Shown here: positions 42,176-51,921 of the stretch, piece after piece
Layout of the letters: every line of letters begins with the position of its first letter
How positions within the stretch are numbered: position 1 is the stretch's first letter
NCBI RefSeq assembly: GCF_001467535.1
Contig: NZ_LNZC01000020.1
Span: forward strand, 417-64,416
Source of the DNA: Legionella worsleiensis
GTDB taxonomy: Bacteria; Pseudomonadota; Gammaproteobacteria; Legionellales; Legionellaceae
Length of the DNA: 64,000 nt
Direction of reading: 5' to 3'
The notes under the pieces: generated by a model
The model's input: only the letters and a program-made list of their open reading frames with translations
The model's database searches: none
Told to the model about the DNA's origin: nothing
Position numbers and translations under genes: made by a program

Positions 42176-43042
42176 ATGCTTCCATCAGCAGCTGAGCTGG
42201 AATATTTTATCGAGGTATCCAATACGTTAAATTTCTCGCGTGCATCAGAGAGACTTGGAATTAGCCAACCATCGCTTAGTTTAGCCGTAAGGCGTTTAGA
42301 ACAATCTGTGGGAACCCAACTTTTTGTCAGACATAAGACCGGTGTTACATTGACGCAGGCAGGAAAACAGTTATTATTGCAAGTGAGACAACTATTACAG
42401 CTTTGGGAAAATACAAAATCAGAAGCACTAGCCTCTCATCAAGAAATACAAGGTTCTTTTACCTTAGGGTGTCACTCAACCATTGCTATTTATATGGTTT
42501 CAGGATTTTTAGCTGATTTATTTGAAAGCCATCCAAAGTTAGAAATAAATCTAAAACACGATATTTCACGGAAAATAACAGAGCAGGTGGTCAATTTATC
42601 TGTTGATATTGGTATTGTCGTGAACCCATTTAAACATCCCGATCTGATTATTCGAAAAGTCTGTGATGATGAAGTTACTTTCTGGGTTGGTGAAGGTGCA
42701 CGAGACATACAAGACGTTCATTCAAGCAAAGCAATCATATTATGTGAGCCTGATCTCACTCAAACACAAACATTGTTAAAACAAGTAAAAAAAACCGGGA
42801 TTGTTACGGAACGTATTATGACTATGAATAGCTTGGAAGTAGTAGCAAATTTAACAGCCAATGGATGTGGCATCGGCATACTCCCAACACGGGTTGCGAA
42901 ATCAATGTATCCTGATAAGCTCAAGCGCATCGCCAATGCACCTGTTTATTCTGACGAGATTTGTTTGATTTATCGAAATGAAAATAGAAATGTACAAGCT
43001 ATTCAAACCATTACCAGTTTTATCAAGGGTTTTTTGCAATAG
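42176..43042 (+). CDS. LysR-family transcriptional regulator
   Basis: A 288-aa regulator. The N-terminal winged HTH is LNFSRASERLGISQPSLSLAVRRLEQ ... LFVRHKTGVTLTQAG in pieces (residues ~14-65), followed by a periplasmic-binding-protein-like effector domain (FTLGCHSTIAIYMVSGFL ... GCGIGILPTRVA). Divergent from the isonitrile operon, as ptxR is from pvcABCD in Pseudomonas aeruginosa, so control of that operon is the likely role. The effector ligand is unknown. Confidence 0.92.
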   Translation: MLPSAAELEYFIEVSNTLNFSRASERLGISQPSLSLAVRRLEQSVGTQLFVRHKTGVTLTQAGKQLLLQVRQLLQLWENTKSEALASHQEIQGSFTLGCHSTIAIYMVSGFLADLFESHPKLEINLKHDISRKITEQVVNLSVDIGIVVNPFKHPDLIIRKVCDDEVTFWVGEGARDIQDVHSSKAIILCEPDLTQTQTLLKQVKKTGIVTERIMTMNSLEVVANLTANGCGIGILPTRVAKSMYPDKLKRIANAPVYSDEICLIYRNENRNVQAIQTITSFIKGFLQ

Positions 43043-43118
43043 TTGAATATGGTTAGCATAATGGAACGATGGGGCTTGGTTAGGATTTGTCCCGTTTTTG
43101 TTTTGAACCCAAATTTAG

Positions 43119-43146
43119 GTGAACAGCATAAAGCGTTGCTGTTCAC
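43119..43146. terminator. Bidirectional terminator between lysR and the GNAT/caspase-like gene
   Basis: Perfect 10-bp stem GTGAACAGCA / TGCTGTTCAC with an 8-nt loop, placed between two convergent genes. Confidence 0.65.
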
Positions 43147-43164
43147 TTAAAGGGATTTAAAGGA

Positions 43165-45480
43165 TTAACTGCGAGAAGATGGACTGGATTTTGACCTGAA
43201 AAATTCATGGGTCATATCCGCTAAAAACTCCTGACCTAATTCTCTTTCCGCAGAGGCTAGATTGTCGCATCCCATTAGACGAACTTTTTCTTGTAAAAAA
43301 TCAGCCAATTCTTCTTCTGTTGTCCTTGGTGTCGATTGGGAGGATGAGCCAAAGAAACTGCCTGAGTAACCCGATACTCCACTCGAACTTCGTGATGCAG
43401 CAGAGGGTTGATTTGACGCCTCAAAGCGGCGCAGCAACTCATTTTTTTGTTCTGGGGTGCGAGTTGCCCAGAAATCACTAGCTATCATGCCTTGTCTCTC
43501 ATCTCTGAGGGTGGATAAGAACTGCATTAATTCCAAGGTTATTTCAGCATCGGGAGCCGAGGAACTGGCAGCAACTGGAGTTGAGGAACTGGTAGCAACT
43601 GGAGTTGAGGAACTGGCAGCAACTGGAGTTGAGGAACTGGCAGCAACTGGAGTTGAGAAGCTGGCGGCAACTGGAGTTGAGGAGCTGGCGGCAACTGCCC
43701 GCTGAGCACCAATTCCTGTTTCCTGCCTAGCTTGCCCCTGGGGTGTGGTTACGCTCGCAAATAACTGGTTAAAGACTATTCTTACACTAGATTCGTCGAC
43801 ACCCTCTGTGTGTTCATTGATGTTTTCAAAACATCGTGAATTACGTATTTGTCGTATCACCGTACTGTAGTTTTCCCGGTAATCTGCACCCAGATTAGGA
43901 GATAATCTCGCAGTTAGGAAATGACACAGATTAATTTCCTTTTTGCTGGCAATAACTACTGAAGAGGCATCAGGCTTGAAAGGATTCGTTAAATGATCCA
44001 ACAAAGTGGATTTGTGACGTGATTTATTAAAATGTTCATTAAACAATGGAAAGTTTTGCAGTACACGTTCTATTTTGACTCGATCAAGAGGGCGTTCATT
44101 GCTTAACGCTTCAATGAATTTATCCAGATCTTCATAATACATGCCCGATCTTGCCTCATAAACATCATTATCACTTAAACCGGGTATCTCTTGACGAACT
44201 CTCGCATCATATACAAGCATCATATCTCTAGCTGCTTGCCCCATTACTTCATCATCTATTCCTCTGGCCTCAAAAATGCGTCTAATACCTGAACGTAATT
44301 GGTTTACGTCAAGGGATTGCCCCTTGATCTCTTCATGGGTATAAAACTCTTGACGTAGGCCTAGCGTCCACTCCATAGCTTGCAGAAAGTGGTTGTTACC
44401 CCCACACTCCAGAGAATTACTTAACATCACACCATTCTCTTGCAAGAGCGGTTGGAATAAGCCCGAATAAGCGCTGCTAAAACAGCTTCCTTGAACTATA
44501 GAAGAACAGCGAATCCCTTTTTGGCTTAGATTTCGTGTTACGTCTTGCAATTGATGCACATTCAGACCGCTTGAGCCATATAAAGGATGACCATGTCCGC
44601 CACCAAAGTAGAGGAGATCAAAATGAGTATTTCTATCAATTTGCCTTAATTTCTCGTTAATGTATTCAACATGTTCTGGAGTAATTCGATTATGCTCATC
44701 GATGCCATCAAGATGGCAGATAACATGATTACCTGTAGTTGCTTTATATCGGTCGTAAATGTAGTCACGTACTGGCTTTAGCCTTATCAGTTCAGCAGCA
44801 CGAGATAACCCAGTGCGATCCGTTGTATTTTTTAAGCCCATCAATTCCCGAAAAGCATCTGGCGCAGCGGCTGTTATGTCCACTCCTTCCAATAGCGTAG
44901 AGATACCATCGTTAGATAGGGTTGAGACGTTCAATACGAACAGAGCGGATTTAGCACTACTTCTTTCGATAGGTTGTTCTTGATTTGGATCAGCAGGCTC
45001 CATCTCAAGCTCTGGCCGTGCATTAAACTGAGGAGGTAGGGTATTTGCATCCATAACAAGTCCATGATCATCCTTAACCATATGACGAAATCCCAATTTT
45101 TTATAAAAATTCTGTGCGTTTAGATTGTCGGGCTCAACATTCAACCGTACTAGATAATTTCTATTGGCCGCTTTTGCTGCTTGCTCCTCCAACGACATGA
45201 CCTCTCGCATGAGTTCGGTGCCTATACCTTTGCGTACTGACTCGGGAGCGACACCCATATTCGTAATGTAGGTATGCCTTGAGCCGGGTGTGGCAAAAAT
45301 ATAACCCAGGATTTGTTCAGGGCTAGTCTCACTCACATAAAGGAAACAGCCGCGTTCATTAAAGTAGCGGTCAAAGTCGCTTTCATACCATCCTCCAAGA
45401 GGATCTATTTGACGAAAAATCCGGTCATCCAAGGCAAGAACTCTGGATTTGTCATCTCTGGTTAAAGGACGAATAGGCAT
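43165..45480 (-). CDS. GNAT acetyltransferase + caspase-like (clan CD) protease fusion, candidate effector
   Basis: A 771-aa protein from ATG 45480, which has GGAG upstream; an in-frame start at 45519 is less supported. Residues 1-150 are a GNAT domain with the acetyl-CoA loop VRKGIGTELM (82-91) and LNAQNFYKKLGF. Residues ~175-350 resemble a caspase-like fold: FDLLYFGGGHGH with His296 and SSIVQGSCFSSAYSG with Cys333, the spacing and context of clan CD His/Cys dyads. The remainder is helical, then a Ser/Thr/Pro/Ala tandem repeat (~VAASSSTP) coded by 24-bp units, and a C-terminus rich in Ser. There are no signal peptide or membrane helices. The domain mix and repeats suggest a Dot/Icm effector. 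Confidence 0.82.
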   Translation of the reverse strand: MPIRPLTRDDKSRVLALDDRIFRQIDPLGGWYESDFDRYFNERGCFLYVSETSPEQILGYIFATPGSRHTYITNMGVAPESVRKGIGTELMREVMSLEEQAAKAANRNYLVRLNVEPDNLNAQNFYKKLGFRHMVKDDHGLVMDANTLPPQFNARPELEMEPADPNQEQPIERSSAKSALFVLNVSTLSNDGISTLLEGVDITAAAPDAFRELMGLKNTTDRTGLSRAAELIRLKPVRDYIYDRYKATTGNHVICHLDGIDEHNRITPEHVEYINEKLRQIDRNTHFDLLYFGGGHGHPLYGSSGLNVHQLQDVTRNLSQKGIRCSSIVQGSCFSSAYSGLFQPLLQENGVMLSNSLECGGNNHFLQAMEWTLGLRQEFYTHEEIKGQSLDVNQLRSGIRRIFEARGIDDEVMGQAARDMMLVYDARVRQEIPGLSDNDVYEARSGMYYEDLDKFIEALSNERPLDRVKIERVLQNFPLFNEHFNKSRHKSTLLDHLTNPFKPDASSVVIASKKEINLCHFLTARLSPNLGADYRENYSTVIRQIRNSRCFENINEHTEGVDESSVRIVFNQLFASVTTPQGQARQETGIGAQRAVAASSSTPVAASFSTPVAASSSTPVAASSSTPVATSSSTPVAASSSAPDAEITLELMQFLSTLRDERQGMIASDFWATRTPEQKNELLRRFEASNQPSAASRSSSGVSGYSGSFFGSSSQSTPRTTEEELADFLQEKVRLMGCDNLASAERELGQEFLADMTHEFFRSKSSPSSRS
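43559..43696. repeat. 24-bp coding tandem repeat
   Basis: Five full units (GAGGAACTGGCAGCAACTGG + AGTT on the plus strand) and an 18-nt partial, with few substitutions. They encode the VAASSSTP octapeptides of the GNAT/caspase-like protein. Since 24 is divisible by 3, copy-number change would keep frame and vary linker length. Confidence 0.9.
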
Positions 45481-45904
45481 GATATAAACTCCGATATAAT
45501 TTGTTCTAATATAATACATTATTGCTTCTGGTTGTTCAACAAATTGTTTTAGCGGTCATCTTGTCTGAATTATATCATTATGAGTCTTGGATATGTATTT
45601 TACAGTTCAGCGGTTTCTATTTAAAATTCAATGTTGTTGGCTTTCAATGAGTAACCTAATCTTCCTCTCATCAGCATGAGCAGGGAGCTTCCTGTTTAAT
45701 ATTAAGATCTAATAGCCTTGGAATTTGTCCTGATTGCCGTGGATATTTTTTCTGATATAGGGTATTATTGCGCTTTTCTCACATATAGAACCAATTTAGT
45801 ACTATATTTATACTGTAGGGTATGCAGGTATAAAGTCAGATTTGTTATTGCTTCGTTCTGAATTAAGACCTTTTTGGTACTAGATTATTCGCTTTGGGGG
45901 TGTT
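45481..45904. promoter_or_regulatory. Divergent promoter region of the effector gene and SUF operon
   Basis: About 420 bp without a gene. TATACT at 45809-45814 is a possible -10 for the suf operon, within an imperfect dyad TAGTACTATATTTATACTGTA that could be an Rrf2-type operator. The long leader (about 90 bp) to the regulator ATG contains nothing else obvious. Confidence 0.35.
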
Positions 45905-46366
45905 ATGCTGCGCCTTAGCAAACTGGCTGATTATGGAACAGTGGTGATGGTGTACCTTGCCAAGCATGCTCAGGGATTGTGCAATGCACGTGATATCGCC
46001 TCACATACTCATTTAGCTGTCCCAACGGTCAGCAAAATACTAAAACGCCTGACCAGTGCAGGGTTATTGACTTCGGTGCGTGGGGTAACAGGGGGCTACA
46101 GGCTGCAAAGGCCGGCTACTGAAATATCCGTATCAGAAATTATTTATGCCTTGGAAGAACATAGGGGATTTACTGAGTGCAGTTTGCAACCCAATGATTG
46201 TTCTTTACAAGGGGTGTGTACCATTCAAGGTAATTGGCGTTTAATAAGTCGTGCTATAGAAACTGCGCTGGATAGTGTCAGTCTGGATGCATTGGCAAAA
46301 CCAACTCTTCATACACAGGATGTTGATCGAGTCCGGCAATTAGCAAGTGGAGTAAATCGTGGCTAA
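45905..46366 (+). CDS. sufR: Rrf2-family SUF operon regulator
   Basis: A 153-aa Fe-S-sensing regulator. The winged HTH spans residues ~1-70 ([28 protein letters not shown]). Three Cys ligands, C92, C99 and C105, lie in ECSLQPNDC ... GVC, the pattern of IscR-like proteins heading suf operons (TIGR02944). GGGGG precedes the ATG. It overlaps sufB by 8 bp, so cluster status and cluster assembly are made from one transcript. Named sufR by position; not the cyanobacterial SufR. Confidence 0.92.
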   Translation: MLRLSKLADYGTVVMVYLAKHAQGLCNARDIASHTHLAVPTVSKILKRLTSAGLLTSVRGVTGGYRLQRPATEISVSEIIYALEEHRGFTECSLQPNDCSLQGVCTIQGNWRLISRAIETALDSVSLDALAKPTLHTQDVDRVRQLASGVNRG

Positions 46367-47807
46367 AAGCAGTGAGCAAATTAATTCTCTGCTCGACAGA
46401 GATTATCAACATGGGTTTGTAACTGATATTGAGGTGGATACTTTTCCACCAGGATTAAACGAGGATGTCATACGTCGTTTGTCGGCAATTAAAGGCGAGC
46501 CTGATTTTTTACTGGAATGGCGTTTAAAGGCGTTCCGCCATTGGCTTACCATGCCACATCCTGAATGGTCCAGTGTACATTATCCCCCTGTGGATTATCA
46601 GGCCATTTCTTACTATTCCGCACCTAAAAGCAAAAAAGATGCGCCTAAAAGTCTTGATGAAGTGGATCCTGAACTGTTAAGAACTTATGAAAAATTGGGT
46701 ATTCCTCTGCGAGAACAAGAAATGTTGGCCGGAGTTGCTGTAGATGCGGTGTTTGACAGTGTATCTGTTGCAACGACGTTTAAAGCCAAATTGGCTGAAA
46801 AAGGGGTGATTTTTTGTCCTTTTTCCGAGGCAGTACACCAGCATCCTGAATTGTTAATGCGCTATCTTGGTTCAGTAGTATCGTACCGGGATAATTTTTA
46901 TGCTGCCTTGAACTCGGCGGTATTTAGTGATGGCTCCTTTGTGTACATTCCCAAGGGGGTGCGTTGCCCTATGGAATTATCGACCTATTTTCGTATCAAT
47001 GCGGCTTCAACAGGTCAGTTTGAACGCACATTGATTATTGCTGATGATGACAGCTACGTGTCTTATCTTGAAGGGTGTACGGCACCTATGCGTGATGAAA
47101 ATCAGTTGCATGCCGCAGTGGTTGAACTGGTTGCTCTGGATGGAGCACAAATTAAATACTCAACCGTACAGAACTGGTATCCAGGTGATAAAGACGGCAA
47201 AGGCGGTATTTATAATTTTGTAACCAAACGTGGTGCCTGCAAAGGTAAAAAATCGAAAATTTCCTGGACGCAAATTGAAACAGGATCGGCGATAACCTGG
47301 AAATACCCTAGTGTGATTTTGCAAGGCGATGATTCTGTTGGTGAGTTTTATTCGGTAGCGTTGACTAATAATTGTCAACAGGCCGATACGGGAACCAAAA
47401 TGATTCATTTGGGGAAAAATACCCGTTCGACCATTATTTCAAAAGGAATCAGCGCAGGGCGTGCCCATAATGCGTATCGAGGTTTGGTTCGCATCGCACC
47501 AACGGCCACCAATGCGCGAAACTATACTCAGTGTGATTCCATGTTAATGGGAAGTGAGTGCTCAGCGCATACCTTTCCCTACATTGAAGTAAAAAATCCA
47601 ACGGCTCAGGTAGAGCACGAAGCGACAACGTCAAAAATCAGTGAGGAACAATTATTCTATTGCCAGCAAAGAGGTATAGACACTGAAGATGCGGTTTCTA
47701 TGATAGTTAATGGCTTTTGCAAGCAGGTATTAAAAGAGTTACCTATGGAATTTGCGGTGGAAGCCACTAAATTATTAGGCATAAGTTTAGAAGGGGCGGT
47801 AGGTTAA
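46359..47807 (+). CDS. sufB: Fe-S cluster assembly scaffold SufB
   Basis: A 482-aa SufB. A GTG start at 46359 with GGAG upstream lies inside the end of the regulator gene. Typical segments are [44 protein letters not shown], the C-terminal [22 protein letters not shown] and [17 protein letters not shown]. With SufC and SufD it forms the SufBC2D scaffold that builds 4Fe-4S clusters. Confidence 0.96.
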   Translation: MAKSSEQINSLLDRDYQHGFVTDIEVDTFPPGLNEDVIRRLSAIKGEPDFLLEWRLKAFRHWLTMPHPEWSSVHYPPVDYQAISYYSAPKSKKDAPKSLDEVDPELLRTYEKLGIPLREQEMLAGVAVDAVFDSVSVATTFKAKLAEKGVIFCPFSEAVHQHPELLMRYLGSVVSYRDNFYAALNSAVFSDGSFVYIPKGVRCPMELSTYFRINAASTGQFERTLIIADDDSYVSYLEGCTAPMRDENQLHAAVVELVALDGAQIKYSTVQNWYPGDKDGKGGIYNFVTKRGACKGKKSKISWTQIETGSAITWKYPSVILQGDDSVGEFYSVALTNNCQQADTGTKMIHLGKNTRSTIISKGISAGRAHNAYRGLVRIAPTATNARNYTQCDSMLMGSECSAHTFPYIEVKNPTAQVEHEATTSKISEEQLFYCQQRGIDTEDAVSMIVNGFCKQVLKELPMEFAVEATKLLGISLEGAVG

Positions 47808-47808
47808 T

Positions 47809-48558
47809 ATGTTAAAAATCAATGAACTCAATGTCGCAGTCAATGCACAATCAATTTTAAAAGGCATCAATTTGCAGGTTAATGCAGGTGAAGTGCATGC
47901 CATCATGGGACCTAATGGCTCAGGAAAGAGTACCTTGTCCAAGGTGCTGGCGGGTCATCCTTCTTATCAGGTCACCAGTGGGGAAGTGTCTTATCTGGAT
48001 AAAGATTTACTGCCTTTATCGCCTGAAGAAAGAGCCCAGGCGGGTGTGTTTTTGTCTTTTCAATATCCAGTCGAAATTCCTGGGGTAACTAACATCAATT
48101 TTTTAAAAGCGTCTGTTAACGCTGTTCGTAAAGGGCAAGGCAGACCTACTTTGGATGCTATAGAATTTTTGACCTTTATTCGTGAAAAATGCCAATTGCT
48201 GGATATGGATGAGAGTTTTCTGTATCGCAGTATCAACGAAGGATTTTCTGGCGGCGAAAAGAAACGTAATGAAATTCTGCAGATGGCTGCTCTGGAGCCA
48301 AAGCTTGCCATCCTTGATGAAACCGACTCGGGTTTGGACATCGATGCATTGCGCATTATCTCGCAGGGTGTTAATGCCATGCGATCAACCGATCGCTCTA
48401 TCATTCTGGTAACCCACTATCAACGGTTGCTTGATTATATAGAGCCAGATTTTATCCATGTTTTGGTCAATGGACGTATTATCATGTCTGGCGATAAATC
48501 GTTAGCGCTTGAACTGGAGAAAAAAGGGTACAGCTGGCTTGAAGAAACGGAGCAGTGA
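47809..48558 (+). CDS. sufC: Fe-S cluster assembly ATPase SufC
   Basis: A 249-aa ABC-type ATPase. Walker A is GPNGSGKSTLSKVLAG, the Q-loop region is FLSFQYPVEIPGV, the signature is FSGGEKKRNEILQMA, and Walker B is LAILDETDSGLDIDAL, the SufC-specific variant. It starts one base after the sufB stop. It powers conformational changes in the SufBC2D complex. Confidence 0.96.
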   Translation: MLKINELNVAVNAQSILKGINLQVNAGEVHAIMGPNGSGKSTLSKVLAGHPSYQVTSGEVSYLDKDLLPLSPEERAQAGVFLSFQYPVEIPGVTNINFLKASVNAVRKGQGRPTLDAIEFLTFIREKCQLLDMDESFLYRSINEGFSGGEKKRNEILQMAALEPKLAILDETDSGLDIDALRIISQGVNAMRSTDRSIILVTHYQRLLDYIEPDFIHVLVNGRIIMSGDKSLALELEKKGYSWLEETEQ

Positions 48559-49841
48559 TGAACGAGATTTTAAGTTTTTATCAACAGCAGGCCAATGCCG
48601 CAAAATCCACTACTCCCTGGCTTGCGCAAATGCAAACCCAAGCTTTGGAACACTTAATGCACCATGGCTTTCCAACTCGACATGATGAGGACTGGAAATA
48701 TACCGTGCTGGATTCATTCTTGAAACAGCCTTTTGCTGTTCCTGATCACGGCGCAATGATTCATGGCAAGTGGTCTGCTAACTTGCCGGTAAAACAGCAA
48801 TTGCTCATTCAAGACGGGATGATTATTAATGAGCCTGAATGGGTGAAACACTTACCCAAAGGGGTTATTTTACTCCCTTTAGCCCAAGCGCTAAAAATCC
48901 ATGAAGATTTGGTGCAAACTTATTTGGGGCGTGCATTAAACCAGGAACATGGCTTTCATTCTTTGAATACGGCACTCATGCATAGCGGGGTATTTTTATA
49001 CATCCCCAAAGGTGTGTGTATTGAAGAACCAATTGCATTGATTCATGCCCAAAATCAGGATAACCAGGCGGTGCATTTAAGGCATGTGATCATTGCCGAA
49101 GCCGACAGCCAGGCCACTGTTTTGGAACAATACCTCGGTGCAGAAGAACGTACTTATCTGACCAATACCATTACTGAGGTAACGGTTGGGAAAGGTGCGA
49201 GCTTATCTCATTATAAAATTCAGAACGAAAGTAAAGCAGCTTACCATATGGGGCATATCGCAGCACGTCTTGGTGCACGCAGTCAATTGCTTTGCCACTC
49301 TTTGAGTTTGGGAGGAAAATTGGTGCGCAGTGACATCGGTATCTATTTGGAGGAAGAGCAGGCTCATTGCTTGATGAACGGCATTTATGCTCCCGCAGAG
49401 GGCCAGCATGTGGATCATCATACCACCGTACATCACCTGGTGCCGCAATGCTCCAGCGAACAAGATTATAAAGGCATACTCACCGGTCGTTCACGAGCCG
49501 TATTTAATGGAAAAGTGATTGTTTCCAAAGACGCACAACACACTAATGCCAAACAGCAAAACAAGAATTTGCTGTTATCTGCCAATGCCGAAATTGATAC
49601 CAAACCGCAATTGGAAATTTTTGCGGATGATGTCTTGTGCTCTCATGGTGCAACTGTTGGACAACTGGACGAAGAATCATTGTTCTATTTGGCCACCAGA
49701 GGAATAGGCAGGCAAGAGGCATCCAAATACCTGATTCATGCTTTTGCTCAGGATAATTTGCGGCTTATTCAACATCGTGATTTGGCAGATTGGATGGGGC
49801 AATTATTAACACAACAGTTGGGGTACGCAAATGAGTACTAA
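48558..49841 (+). CDS. sufD: Fe-S cluster assembly protein SufD
   Basis: A 427-aa SufB paralogue. It has an N-terminal helical domain (HHGFPTRHDEDWKYT), then the beta-helix (YLGAEERTYLTNTITEV, NGIYAPAEGQHVDHHTTVHH) and the C-terminal SCSHGATVGQLDEESLFYLATRGI-like block. ATG 48558 shares its A with the sufC stop (TGATG) and has GGAG upstream. It contributes cluster and sulfur-transfer residues in SufBC2D. Confidence 0.95.
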   Translation: MNEILSFYQQQANAAKSTTPWLAQMQTQALEHLMHHGFPTRHDEDWKYTVLDSFLKQPFAVPDHGAMIHGKWSANLPVKQQLLIQDGMIINEPEWVKHLPKGVILLPLAQALKIHEDLVQTYLGRALNQEHGFHSLNTALMHSGVFLYIPKGVCIEEPIALIHAQNQDNQAVHLRHVIIAEADSQATVLEQYLGAEERTYLTNTITEVTVGKGASLSHYKIQNESKAAYHMGHIAARLGARSQLLCHSLSLGGKLVRSDIGIYLEEEQAHCLMNGIYAPAEGQHVDHHTTVHHLVPQCSSEQDYKGILTGRSRAVFNGKVIVSKDAQHTNAKQQNKNLLLSANAEIDTKPQLEIFADDVLCSHGATVGQLDEESLFYLATRGIGRQEASKYLIHAFAQDNLRLIQHRDLADWMGQLLTQQLGYANEY

Positions 49842-51075
49842 TCCTTCTATAGTGACCTCATTGAATATTGAGGCCATTCGTCATGATTTTCCGGTGCTCA
49901 ATCAGAAAATCAATGATTATGATCTGGTCTATTTCGATAATGCAGCAACAACCCAAAAACCGCAGGCAGTCATTGATGCAATGAGTCGTTATTACGAACA
50001 CGACAATTCCAATGTTCATCGTGGGGTGCATGCGCTTAGCGTCAGAGCAACAGAGTTGTATGAACAGGCACGAGCCAAAATAAAGCGTTTTATTAATGCT
50101 CGCTCAGCAAAAGAATGTATTTTTGTAAGAGGTACAACCGAGGGCATAAATCTGGTTGCCCAAAGTTTTGTTGCGCCACGCATTCTTCCTGGTGAAGAGA
50201 TATTAATAACGCACATGGAACATCATTCCAATATCGTTCCCTGGCAGATTGTATGCCAAAAAACAGGAGCAATTCTGCAGGTAGCCCCTATTTCTCTGAA
50301 TGGCGAAATTGTCCTGGATGAGTTTGCCAAAAAATTAAATAAAAATACCAAATTTGTTGCCATTAATTATGTTTCTAATGCTTTGGGTACGATCAATCCG
50401 GTAAAAAAAATGATTGAAATGGCTCATGCCTGTGGCGCTAAAGTCTTATTGGATGGGGCGCAGGCAACCGCCCATTTGCCCATTGATGTTCAAGATCTTG
50501 ATTGCGATTTCTATGCTTTTTCAGGGCATAAAATGTACGGTCCGACGGGTATAGGCGTACTTTGGGGTAAGGAAGAATTGTTACACGATATGTCCCCCTA
50601 TCAAGGCGGGGGTGAAATGATTCACTGGGTGAGCTTCGAGGGTACTGAATATGCCCCCATCCCACATAAATTTGAAGCAGGAACCCCAAATATTTCGGGT
50701 GCTATTGGTTTGGGTGCTGCCATAGATTATTTAGGGGCATTGGATTTGCAGCGTGTTGCGGAATACGAAGCGCAATTGTTGCGTTATGCCACAACTGCTG
50801 TTGAATCAGTAAAAGGATTTAACATCATAGGCACTAGCGAACACAAAGTTCCGGTGATTTCATTTGTCCACGGCAGCATTCATGCCCATGATATAGGCAC
50901 CATACTGGATAGTGAAGGCATAGCCATTCGTAGTGGGCACCACTGTGCCATGCCGTTAATGGATTTTTTTGGAGTTGCAGCGACTTCAAGGATTTCCTTA
51001 TCTTTTTATAATACGCAGCAGGAAATTGACCGATGCGTTGAGGCGCTGCAAAAAGTGAAAGAGGTATTTGCATGA
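49831..51075 (+). CDS. sufS: Cysteine desulfurase SufS
   Basis: A 414-aa fold-I PLP enzyme. It has YFDNAATTQKPQ, the LITHMEHHSNIVPWQ block, the PLP lysine in SGHKMYGPTG and the catalytic persulfide Cys in RSGHHCAMPLM. It removes sulfur from cysteine and passes it to the scaffold. It overlaps sufD by 11 bp. The partner here is SufU rather than SufE. Confidence 0.95.
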   Translation: MSTNPSIVTSLNIEAIRHDFPVLNQKINDYDLVYFDNAATTQKPQAVIDAMSRYYEHDNSNVHRGVHALSVRATELYEQARAKIKRFINARSAKECIFVRGTTEGINLVAQSFVAPRILPGEEILITHMEHHSNIVPWQIVCQKTGAILQVAPISLNGEIVLDEFAKKLNKNTKFVAINYVSNALGTINPVKKMIEMAHACGAKVLLDGAQATAHLPIDVQDLDCDFYAFSGHKMYGPTGIGVLWGKEELLHDMSPYQGGGEMIHWVSFEGTEYAPIPHKFEAGTPNISGAIGLGAAIDYLGALDLQRVAEYEAQLLRYATTAVESVKGFNIIGTSEHKVPVISFVHGSIHAHDIGTILDSEGIAIRSGHHCAMPLMDFFGVAATSRISLSFYNTQQEIDRCVEALQKVKEVFA

Positions 51076-51521
51076 GTATGGATTTGCGCGAGCTTTATCA
51101 GGAAATCATCATCGATCATAATCGTAACCCACGCAATCATCATGCTATGGCTGAAGCTACAGCTCAGGCTAATGGCTTTAATCCTTTGTGTGGTGATAAG
51201 TTAACGGTATACGCCAAAATTGTTGATCAGGTCATAACTGATTTAAGCTTTGTCGGGTGCGGTTGTGCGATTTCACAAGCCTCCGCCTCTTTGATGACTG
51301 ATTCATTAAAGGGTAAAACCGTAAACGAAGCTCATGATTTGTTCCATCGTTTTCATAACATGCTTACTCTGGATGAAGCAGAGCAATTCAGCGCTACGGA
51401 TAAATTAACGGTGCTTGCCGGTGTCAAGGCATTTCCTGCCCGGGTTAAGTGCGCTACTTTAGCCTGGCATACTTTAGAAGCAGCGCTAAATAAAGACACC
51501 AGTATTGTAAAAACTGAATAA
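51072..51521 (+). CDS. sufU: SufU-type sulfur transfer protein
   Basis: A 149-aa IscU-like protein. The three conserved Cys are in GFNPLCGDKL, SFVGCGCAISQAS and FPARVKCATLAW; the insertion before the last Cys marks SufU rather than IscU. SufU is a zinc-dependent sulfurtransferase that activates SufS. ATG 51072 overlaps the sufS stop by 4 bp. Confidence 0.93.
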   Translation: MSMDLRELYQEIIIDHNRNPRNHHAMAEATAQANGFNPLCGDKLTVYAKIVDQVITDLSFVGCGCAISQASASLMTDSLKGKTVNEAHDLFHRFHNMLTLDEAEQFSATDKLTVLAGVKAFPARVKCATLAWHTLEAALNKDTSIVKTE

Positions 51522-51585
51522 TCGGTTTCGGGTGGACTATTGGGGTTGCGTTTATTCCATAAAGGAAAGCAGATAGGGGTTGGGC

Positions 51586-51921
51586 ATGTTTGGCTTTAAG
51601 AAAAAACAGGATAATGAAGCAATTAAAGAATTAGTTATTCTGGCATTAAAAGGTGTTTTTGATCCTGAAATTCCAGTCAATATTTATGACTTGGGATTGA
51701 TTTACGATGTAGCCATCAATGATGAAGGTCATGTCGATGTTAAAATGACGCTGACCACTCCAGGTTGTCCTGTTGCACAAACTTTTCCGGGTACGGTTGA
51801 GCAGGCTGTAAATCAGGTTGAAGGGGTGAGTGATTGTACTGTTGAGTTGGTTTGGGAACCACCCTGGTCTCAGGAGCGCATGACCGAAGCGGCACGATTG
51901 GAGTTGGGGATTTTTTATTAA
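51586..51921 (+). CDS. sufT: SUF system protein SufT (DUF59/MIP18)
   Basis: A 111-aa MIP18-family protein. It has ALKGVFDPEIPVNIYDLGLIYDV at the N-terminus and MTLTTPGCPVAQTF with the conserved Cys. It ends VELVWEPPWSQERMTEAARLELG. SufT helps mature Fe-S proteins when demand is high. ATG 51586 has AGGGG upstream; a TTG at 51580 is the alternative. Its TAA overlaps the ATG of epmA. Confidence 0.92.
   Translation: MFGFKKKQDNEAIKELVILALKGVFDPEIPVNIYDLGLIYDVAINDEGHVDVKMTLTTPGCPVAQTFPGTVEQAVNQVEGVSDCTVELVWEPPWSQERMTEAARLELGIFY

Noticed and set aside
43457..43705. An 82-codon plus-strand ORF with GVEELAAT repeats
   Set aside because: It is the mirror image of the 24-bp coding repeat in the minus-strand effector gene.
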